From positions 1-28,669 of the forward strand of contig JBBQFC010000040.1 in the NCBI GenBank assembly GCA_038321615.1: 28,669 bases of DNA, given 5' to 3'. The stretch comes from JBBQFC01 sp038321615. Its GTDB lineage: Bacteria > Bacteroidota > Bacteroidia > Flavobacteriales_D > Cryomorphaceae. Shown piece after piece: positions 23,751 through 28,669 of the stretch (its first letter is position 1; each line of letters opens with the position of its first letter). The notes below the pieces were generated by a model, which was not told the origin of the DNA, did no database searches, and saw nothing but the letters and a program-made list of their open reading frames with translations. Made by a program: the position numbers and the translations under genes.

Positions 23751-24158
23751 ATGGCATTGTTTGAAACCGATCAACTCCAAGCATCAACCCGCTCATACGG
23801 CCCGCTCGAGCATATAAGCGTTATGAGTCACGAGCAGGTGGAATTCTGCAATGTTGCGCCCGTAGGCCTCCGCGGCATCATTGCCGGTGGGGCCAACAAT
23901 CAGCTCGAAGACGAAGAGTTACATTCGGCTCCGCTGGCCGATATAAACACGGTGTATGCCCCAGCCATCTTAATCAATGACGCTGGGCTTGTTAAGTGCG
24001 ATTCCGAAGTAGTATACAACTACCGCGACGGTGCCTGCCGGAAAACAAAGCGCATCTGCGACGTCATGCCCTACGGGCAGAAGCCCGCGCAAACTGGAGC
24101 ACGCGAAATGGCTCAGAGCAGTATAGATTTTATTGCACGTATCCAATCTAAATATTAA
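23751..24158 (+). pseudogene. Leucine dehydrogenase remnant with internal in-frame deletion
   Basis: A 135-residue open frame. Residues 1-44 (LFETDQLQ..., HEQVEFC, PVGLRGIIA) match the extreme N-terminus of Bacteroidetes Glu/Leu/Phe/Val dehydrogenases (HEQVVFC...GLKAIV). Residues 45-80 (AGGANNQLEDEELH, ADINTVYAPAILIND) match the C-terminal GAANNQL...YAPDFLINAGG region. Roughly 230-240 residues between them are missing: the glycine-rich substrate loop, the catalytic Lys and Asp, and the GxGxxG NAD site. The last 50 residues align poorly. The protein cannot be a dehydrogenase. Full-length leuDH genes sit before nusB in related genomes as far as I recall, which fits its position 6 nt ahead of nusB. 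The start ATG 23751 follows AAGG. It may be pure decay kept open by chance, or retained for a new role or for expression of nusB. Confidence 0.75.
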
Positions 24159-24164
24159 CACAGA

Positions 24165-25112
24165 ATGCTCAACAGAAGGCACTTACGAATAAAAATTCTT
24201 CAGGCTCTTTACGCTTTTGAGCAATCGCAAGACGCGCAAATCGCAAAAGGAGAGAAAGACCTGTTTCACAGCATCCAGAAAATGTATGAAATGTACATTT
24301 TCCTAATGCTTATTATGACGGAGTTTAGAAGCATCGCCGAGCAGCGTATCGAGGAAGGCCTGAAGAAACGACTCCCCTCAACGGCCGACCTTAATCCCAA
24401 TCGTCGATTTGCAGAGAACCGACTCTTGCTTATGCTCGATGACAATATTACCATCAAAGCACTTAGCGAGCGCCACAAGGTAAATTGGGTAGGAGAAGGC
24501 GAACTCTTGCGCAGGATCTACCGCGATATGATCGAAACGGAGGAGTACCTGGCATTTATGAATTTGCCCGAAACCGATTGGGCTTCCGACAAAGAAGTAG
24601 TTATCCGCCTGTTTAAGCGACACATCATCAACCACGAATCGCTCCAGTATTTCTTTGAAGAGCACAGTATTTTTTGGGTCGATGATCTCGACATCGTGGC
24701 TTCTATGGCTATTAAAACCTTTAAAACTTTTCAGGAAGATTCCAGCGCTGCACACGCCTTGCTGCCGCTTTGGAAAGCCGATGAAGACGAGCAGGAATTT
24801 GTAAAAGTGCTTTTCAGAAAAAGCATCGTTCAAAGTGAAGAACACTTAGGGCTCATTAAGAAGCACGCCGATAATTGGGAGATTGACCGCATCGCACTTA
24901 TGGACACGCTGCTTATGCGAATGGCTTTAACAGAGGCGCGGGAATTTCGACAAATACCGGTTAAGGTTTCCCTAAATGAATACATTGAGCTGGCGAAATA
25001 TTACAGTACACCCAAGAGCAGCGTGTTTATAAATGGGCTGCTCGACAAAATATTTGAAGAAATGACAGCAGAAGGAACCATCAAAAAAGTAGGTCGTGGG
25101 CTTATTACGTAA
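24165..25112 (+). CDS. nusB: Transcription antitermination factor NusB (long Bacteroidetes form)
   Basis: A 315-residue protein. The N-terminus NRRHLRIKILQALYAFEQS is the NusB RNA-binding arginine motif, and the C-terminal half carries the canonical core (DRIALMDTLLMRMALTE, IPVKVSLNEYIELAKYYSTP, SSVFINGLLDKI). Bacteroidetes NusB is about twice the E. coli length because of a central helical insert, as here. It acts with NusE/S10 in rRNA antitermination and processing. The start ATG 24165 is 6 nt after the leuDH remnant, and its 3' end overlaps the DUF1573 gene by 17 nt. Confidence 0.93.
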   Translation: MLNRRHLRIKILQALYAFEQSQDAQIAKGEKDLFHSIQKMYEMYIFLMLIMTEFRSIAEQRIEEGLKKRLPSTADLNPNRRFAENRLLLMLDDNITIKALSERHKVNWVGEGELLRRIYRDMIETEEYLAFMNLPETDWASDKEVVIRLFKRHIINHESLQYFFEEHSIFWVDDLDIVASMAIKTFKTFQEDSSAAHALLPLWKADEDEQEFVKVLFRKSIVQSEEHLGLIKKHADNWEIDRIALMDTLLMRMALTEAREFRQIPVKVSLNEYIELAKYYSTPKSSVFINGLLDKIFEEMTAEGTIKKVGRGLIT

Positions 25113-25578
25113 ATCAATCGGTCTCTCGCTTGCCGTGCTTGGCCTGATGAGCTGTGTCAATAGCGAAACCGAAAAGAAAGTAGGTACGAAGTATATCGAT
25201 ATTCCGGCTTCTGCCGATGATGCGGGCGAGATTGAATCGGGGGCATTTATTGCTTTCGAAAAGAAGGAAGTATTGGCCGGCGACATTGTGCAAGGAGAAG
25301 TTACCACGCACGAATTTGCCTTTGTGAATGAAGGTAGTGAACCCCTCGTTATTTCTTCGGTAAAAGGCTCTTGCGGCTGCACCGTGCCGCGTACTTACCC
25401 GCGTCAACCCGTAGCTCCTGGCGAGGGCGGTATTATTGAAGTTCAATTCGACAGCGCGGGAAAATCGGGCGAACAGGTTATGACCGTTTCGGTGGTAACC
25501 AACAGTATTCCAAATCTCACTCAACTCCTTATTCGGGCGCAAATATTGGTGCCCGACAATATGCAAACCAACAATTAA
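25096..25578 (+). CDS. DUF1573 lipoprotein, GTG start
   Basis: A 160-residue lipoprotein: GLLRKSIGLSLAVLGLMSC ends in a lipobox with the acylated Cys, followed by a short linker. The DUF1573 core contains HEFAFVNEGSEPLVISSVKG, SCGCTVPRTYPRQPVAPGE and a C-terminal VVTNSIP...LLIRAQI. This immunoglobulin-like domain is very common in Bacteroidetes; its function is not known. The only upstream start that gives the signal peptide is GTG 25096, inside the nusB 3' end (17-nt overlap). It lies between nusB and yajC, the order usual in the phylum. Confidence 0.9.
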   Translation: MGLLRKSIGLSLAVLGLMSCVNSETEKKVGTKYIDIPASADDAGEIESGAFIAFEKKEVLAGDIVQGEVTTHEFAFVNEGSEPLVISSVKGSCGCTVPRTYPRQPVAPGEGGIIEVQFDSAGKSGEQVMTVSVVTNSIPNLTQLLIRAQILVPDNMQTNN

Positions 25579-25580
25579 AC

Positions 25581-25898
25581 ATGACAATTAACAGTATTCT
25601 GCTCCAGGAATTTGGCGGTAGCAACGTAATCCAATTGCTTTTTTGGGTGGCCATTATCGCCATCTTCTATTTTTTCATGATTCGCCCGCAGGCAAAGAAG
25701 GCCAAAGATGCCCGGAAGTTTCGCGAAGGCCTTACCAAGGGAACGAAGGTGGTAACCATAGGCGGCATTCACGGTAAGGTGGTAGAAATAAATGAAACCA
25801 CGGTAATTATGGACACCGGTGCCACCAAACTGACGGTTGAAAAATCGGCTATATCGCCCGATGGTACGGTCAATGAGCAAGCCATCGCCAAAAAATAG
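25581..25898 (+). CDS. yajC: Preprotein translocase subunit YajC
   Basis: A 105-residue single-pass inner-membrane protein. The membrane helix is IQLLFWVAIIAIFYFFMIRP (residues 17-36), followed by the family hallmark RPQAKKAKDARKF and GLTKGTKVVTIGGIHGKVVE, then a short beta-rich cytosolic domain. YajC accompanies SecDF in the translocon. Its ATG is 2 nt after the DUF1573 stop. The 3' end overlaps the coaE start. Confidence 0.95.
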   Translation: MTINSILLQEFGGSNVIQLLFWVAIIAIFYFFMIRPQAKKAKDARKFREGLTKGTKVVTIGGIHGKVVEINETTVIMDTGATKLTVEKSAISPDGTVNEQAIAKK

Positions 25899-26487
25899 GA
25901 AACCACTGGCCATTGGCCTCACGGGCGGCATTGGTGCCGGAAAAAGCACCGTAGCCCGTATTTTTGCCACGCTGGGTATCCCTATCTTTTCCGCCGACCT
26001 TGTAGCCAAGCACCTCATGGAACTGGATGGTGGGCTCCAATCGGCAATAGCCAGCCTTTTAGGCGATGGTGCCATTGCGGAAGGTCGGTTGAACCGGGCT
26101 TTTATAGCCAAACGGGTTTTTGGAAACGATGAATTGCGCCTAAAGTTGAATGCACTCATTCACCCAAAAGTTCGCGAAGCTTTTGAGCAATTTTTAGTGG
26201 AGCATTCCGGCGCACCTTACGTGCTTCAGGAAGCGGCTATCCTTTTTGAAACGGGTGGTTACAAGCTTATGGATTTCAATATTCTGGTAACTGCGCCTGT
26301 GGAATTAAGACTCCAAAGGGTAATGCAGCGCGATGGTTCGACCGCAGCCGACGTGAGCCGACGAATGGCCGCGCAATGGACAGATGAACAAAAGCTTTCC
26401 CTGGCCGATAGGGCGATCATAAACGATGGACAACAGGCGTTGCTTCCGCAGGTTTTAGCGGTGGTGGAATTTTTGGGGGGGAAGTAG
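25873..26487 (+). CDS. coaE: Dephospho-CoA kinase
   Basis: A 204-residue cytosolic kinase catalysing the last step of coenzyme A synthesis. The P-loop GLTGGIGAGKSTVARIF is near residue 16-32. IPIFSADLVAKHLM supplies the Asp of the substrate site, followed by LIHPKVREAF, YVLQEAAILFETG and the lid region VELRLQRVMQRDG, with Arg-rich VSRRMAAQ. ATG 25873 (MSKPSPKNRKP) is chosen; ATG 25861 is also possible, and the open frame to 25837 starts with TTG inside yajC. It overlaps yajC by 26 nt and is the last gene of the operon. Confidence 0.94.
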   Translation: MSKPSPKNRKPLAIGLTGGIGAGKSTVARIFATLGIPIFSADLVAKHLMELDGGLQSAIASLLGDGAIAEGRLNRAFIAKRVFGNDELRLKLNALIHPKVREAFEQFLVEHSGAPYVLQEAAILFETGGYKLMDFNILVTAPVELRLQRVMQRDGSTAADVSRRMAAQWTDEQKLSLADRAIINDGQQALLPQVLAVVEFLGGK

Positions 26488-26704
26488 GTCACCGTTGGCG
26501 CAGTCCCACATCAATTCTAAAGCAGGAAACCCTTGTCAATCTCTCAGAACTTCGCTTCTACGATTTGAGAATTGTCTGATATGGCTCTCATAGCGGGGCA
26601 GCTGTTCATTCTTCAGTAGCTGCACACGAGCTCAATATAAATACAATTGAAATCATAACAGTTCATGATTTCATCTCATTCTAATTGTCACAACGACAAC
26701 CGTA

Positions 26705-26730
26705 TGGTGCGTATCCCGAAGGGTATGGGC
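26705..26730. repeat. 26-bp imperfect palindrome, copy 2
   Basis: GTGCGTATCCCGAAGGGTAT, then GGGC, is identical at 21 of 26 positions to the reverse complement of 540-565. The central stem CGTATCC/GGGTATG is kept with G-T pairs, while one outer pair is broken. It again lies between convergent genes, coaE (+) and parE (-). Confidence 0.55.
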
Positions 26731-26757
26731 TATACAGAAAAGCTGTGTGTAGGTTTT

Positions 26758-27057
26758 CTATTCGGTTAATTTATTTTTTAAATCCATTCGCTCGTGCAAT
26801 ATTCTAATGACTTCAATTTCGTCATCCGGAACCAGCTGATAAAAGATAATATGTTTACCAACCCTATAACCCAATAGATTACTCTCGATTTTGTCTTAGT
26901 TTTTTCCAATTATCGAATCCTCTAAAATTTCTCTACTGGCTATTTTAATCATTCCATAGTAATTGTCAGCTTGATTTTCCGACCAAGTTTGCGCAGTATA
27001 ATCCCAAATATCCGTAAGGTCATCAATGGCTTCTTGCCTCAATATGAGTTTAGCCAT
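26758..27057 (-). pseudogene. ParE-type toxin interrupted by an in-frame TAA
   Basis: ATG 27057 opens KLILRQEAIDDLTDIWDYTA and QADNYYGMIK, the start of a RelE/ParE-family gyrase-poisoning toxin. After 53 codons the frame meets TAA at 26896-26898 (GKN-stop), but the same frame then continues without any shift for 45 further codons (DKIESNLLGYRVGKHIIFYQ, then DDEIEVIRILHERMDL) to TAG at 26758-26760. The restored product has 99 positions, the normal ParE length, so the TAA is a single nonsense change, probably from a Tyr codon. The truncated product lacks the C-terminal strands and helix. The start overlaps the parD stop by 8 nt. Confidence 0.85.
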
Positions 27058-27301
27058 TCTTTCTTTTTTCGGATTTGAGCTTCGCGAGTTGCTGGTCAAA
27101 ATCGAAATTTTCTATTCTGGGACTATTGAGACCATCTTAAATTACATTTTTAAGGGCAATTACCTTGTTTTCTTCGTCTTCCAAGAGTCGAAGTCCAGCT
27201 CTGATTATCTCACTAACATTTTTGTATCGTCCGGCAGAAATTTGGGCCTGGACAAATTGGTCGAAATAATTCCCAAGTGGTATGGATGTGTTTTTAACCA
27301 T
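27050..27301 (-). pseudogene. ParD-type antitoxin interrupted by an in-frame TAA
   Basis: ATG 27301 opens VKNTSIPLGNYFDQFVQAQI, then SAGRYKNVSEIIRAGLRLLE, the ribbon-helix-helix domain of ParD. Codon 55 is TAA (27137-27139), probably from Gln CAA. The frame continues for 28 codons (DGLNSPRIENFDFDQQ, LAKLKSEKRK) to the normal stop at 27050-27052. The 54-residue product keeps the DNA-binding dimer domain but loses the C-terminal part that wraps the toxin. Together with the nonsense-mutated parE this is a dead or strongly modified module. The truncated ParD could still act as a repressor. Confidence 0.85.
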
Positions 27302-27611
27302 TTTTAAGTCTTTTTTCTAATGTACCAAAAACTGGTAACACGTAGAAAATTTTCTGATTTTCTCAAATTACACCAACGTCGGTATACACGCCACAGTACC
27401 TTTGCCTATTGCGTATATATCCCATATCGGCACAACGGTTTGCATTCAAATACACTCCTTTCCCAATTTTATGGGTTCTGTAAATCAGGAACGTTCTGCA
27501 TTTCAGATCGTTTTCCTGGCCCACCGTAAGTCACGAAGGTTAATCGGTTAGCAACTAATTTTGACCATGTGTTTTCTTTTATGGTGTTGGCGGCTGGGTG
27601 TTTGGCTTATG
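27302..27611. other. 310-bp spacer between parD and the secreted-protein pseudogene
   Basis: Apart from the inverted repeat at 27323-27337 there is no supported gene. Short open frames on the plus strand lack homology-like features. The AT content is high. Confidence 0.4.
27323..27337. promoter_or_regulatory. Possible ParD operator
   Basis: TACCA-AAAAC-TGGTA is a 5-bp inverted repeat with a 5-nt spacer, 21 nt upstream of the parD ATG on the minus strand, a position suitable for autorepression by a ribbon-helix-helix protein. Confidence 0.35.
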
Positions 27612-28120
27612 TTATTCTCTGTCTAAAGTCATTTCAAAGAATTGGAACCAGTCATTTCCTTTTTTCATTTCTCCGGTTTCATACCATTGTTCTTTGTCGT
27701 TCAGGTAAATGATATACCGCATATTCTCGTTCGGTTACCAGCAAAGCTTTTCATCAATGCGTTCGGCCAAGAAGTCGCCACCACGTCCGGTTGACAAGTA
27801 CGAGCGAAAATTGTAGTTTCTGTCCGTTTTGTTTTAGTTAACAATGGTCATAGCATTGTGTATCGTTTTTCCGTCGTCTTCCCCGCGCCCTTTTATAAGG
27901 ACGGCTGTGGTATCAAGCTTGAAGCTGATCTTCTCTGCTTAAACGAGTGTTTTTGTCCATCACTCCCCATCATTGAGCCTGTTCCAACCCAGTTGCCAAC
28001 AATAAATTCTAATTTTAAAATAGCCATTTGGCCTTTCTTGCCGGTTTCTATTTCTTGGGCATAGCTACTTGCGGCTGCAAAAAGTAACGTGGTTGTTAAA
28101 ATTAAAGTCAATTTTTTCAT
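27612..28120 (-). pseudogene. Small secreted protein, pseudogene (one frameshift, two in-frame TAAs)
   Basis: ATG 28120 begins a clear signal peptide (MKKLTLILTTTLLFAAASSY, then AQ), followed by LKLEFIVGNWVGTGSMMGSD, reminiscent of DUF1579- or lipocalin-like small barrels. Near 27938-27945 one base is missing; in the next frame the protein resumes as EKISFKLDTTAVLIKGRGED. It is then interrupted by TAA at 27834-27836 (VN-stop-NKTDRNYNF) and TAA at 27735-27737 (LCW-stop-PNENMRYIIY), and ends at TAA 27612-27614 after EMKKGNDWFQFFEMTLD. The reconstructed length is about 169 residues. The conserved look of both halves shows a once-functional gene; the family is uncertain. Confidence 0.78.
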
Positions 28121-28249
28121 ATCAATCTTCCTTTGTAATTTAAATCTAATGGCTAACTTATTTCGTTCATTTTGCTGTTCAGGCTTGAATCTATACCACA
28201 CGCGCATCTTTTCCGTAGCGAAGGCGCCATTCCAAGCCAGAGAACGAAT

Positions 28250-28525
28250 TCAAACATAATCCTTTCCAATATTCAGGAACACTGATTTTCTGAATATTCG
28301 AAGCCAATTTTCCAACGAAGGCCAAATCCGCGTATCGGCATAAACTGGCATACGAGCGGCGCGTTGGATAACTGATATTGAATTTCGCTTGTAGTCGCTA
28401 AGAACGGATAAACCGTGCAGCCCACTATTAATTGCTATCGGCCGACCGCCATAAGAAAGGAAGTGAGCTGTGAGTCCCTGGATCCACTTGCTAGTTTTGG
28501 AAAAGTTATCGAGTTCATCCATCAT
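28250..28525 (-). CDS. Hypothetical protein, uncertain
   Basis: A 91-residue frame from ATG 28525. It contains HFLSYGGRPIAINSGLHGLS and a C-terminal WPSLENWLRIFRKSVFLNIG. No family, signal or membrane segment is recognised. Its position in a decayed region, with no visible promoter or ribosome-binding site, means it may be a chance frame or the remnant of a longer gene. Confidence 0.25.
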   Translation of the reverse strand: MMDELDNFSKTSKWIQGLTAHFLSYGGRPIAINSGLHGLSVLSDYKRNSISVIQRAARMPVYADTRIWPSLENWLRIFRKSVFLNIGKDYV

Positions 28526-28591
28526 TGTAAGAATTATATCGGCGAGCCTATTAGTGATAGTTCATTCAGCAAACCGCAACTTAGAATTCTC

Positions 28592-28599
28592 TAAATTTG
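28592..28599 (+). promoter_or_regulatory. -7 box before the gene at the right edge
   Basis: TAAATTTG fully matches TAnnTTTG and precedes ATG 28631 by 31 nt. No clear -33 TTTG was found. Confidence 0.4.
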
Positions 28600-28630
28600 C
28601 TGCGCATTATTCCTTAATCTGCATCTCAAT

Positions 28631-28669
28631 ATGTCGAAGTACTTTCTTCCTGGTTTGTTTATTTTCTCC
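28631..28669 (+). CDS. 5' end of a gene, probably exported protein (partial)
   Basis: ATG 28631 opens 13 codons, MSKYFLPGLFIFS, to the window edge. The sequence looks like the start of a signal peptide, and a consensus -7 box lies at a fitting distance. Too little is present to say more. Confidence 0.4.
   Translation, partial: MSKYFLPGLFIFS

Noticed and set aside
27026..27307. Plus-strand 93-codon frame
   Set aside because: It is the shadow of parD/parE on the other strand, where clear family motifs exist.
27380..27611. Integron attC-like or cassette-end sequences
   Set aside because: Short GTTG/CAAC motifs are present, but I could not find complementary arms with proper spacing.
26896..27836. 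Alternative genetic code in this organism (TAA read as Gln or Tyr)
   Set aside because: TAA ends parA, parB, nusB-operon genes and others in the window at the expected family lengths, so it is a normal stop codon for the genome.

Overview
The window reads as chromosomal DNA of a Bacteroidota bacterium, probably Flavobacteriales. The evidence is: a C-terminal type IX secretion (T9SS) sorting domain on a 1401-residue secreted protein; a PUR-alpha-like DUF3276 protein; a long Bacteroidetes-type NusB; tandem LepB-like signal peptidases; the linked set parA-parB-DUF5683-dapB-lepB; and several -7 boxes of the Bacteroidetes form TAnnTTTG with few Shine-Dalgarno sites. No rRNA, tRNA or CRISPR array was seen.

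Layout. 1-510: 3' end of a HigB/RelE-like toxin gene and its antidote gene. 694-3332 (minus): a sugar-porter MFS permease and an Old Yellow Enzyme reductase, each with its own promoter. 3753-10818 (plus): a giant PhoX-like T9SS protein, a strong terminator, a di-haem cytochrome c peroxidase with an extra helical N-terminal domain, and a secreted leucine-rich-repeat protein. 11194-20593 (minus): a tightly packed ten-gene run, in transcription order parA, parB, DUF5683, dapB, lepB, a LepB-like pseudoenzyme, wbqC, a methylcrotonyl-CoA-type carboxylase beta subunit, an SGNH lipoprotein and an outer-membrane barrel; most junctions overlap or are separated by a few bases. 20788-21312 (plus): an FMN reductase, converging on DUF3276 (minus). 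21751-23631 (minus): an ABC exporter half with a degenerate Walker B, divergent from a plus-strand operon at 23751-26487: an internally deleted leucine dehydrogenase remnant, nusB, a DUF1573 lipoprotein, yajC and coaE.

26488-28669 is an AT-rich decayed accessory region. It holds a parDE toxin-antitoxin pair in which each gene carries one in-frame TAA, a small secreted-protein pseudogene with one frameshift and two in-frame TAAs, an unrecognised ORF, and at the right edge the start of a plus-strand gene behind a good -7 box.

The most interesting items are the leucine dehydrogenase remnant (N-terminus joined in frame to the C-terminal part, catalytic and NAD-binding core missing), the LepB paralogue that lacks the catalytic lysine and has no ATG start, the paired nonsense-mutated parDE genes, and a 26-bp imperfect palindrome present twice, each time between convergent genes. 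I saw no clearly new defence or mobile system.
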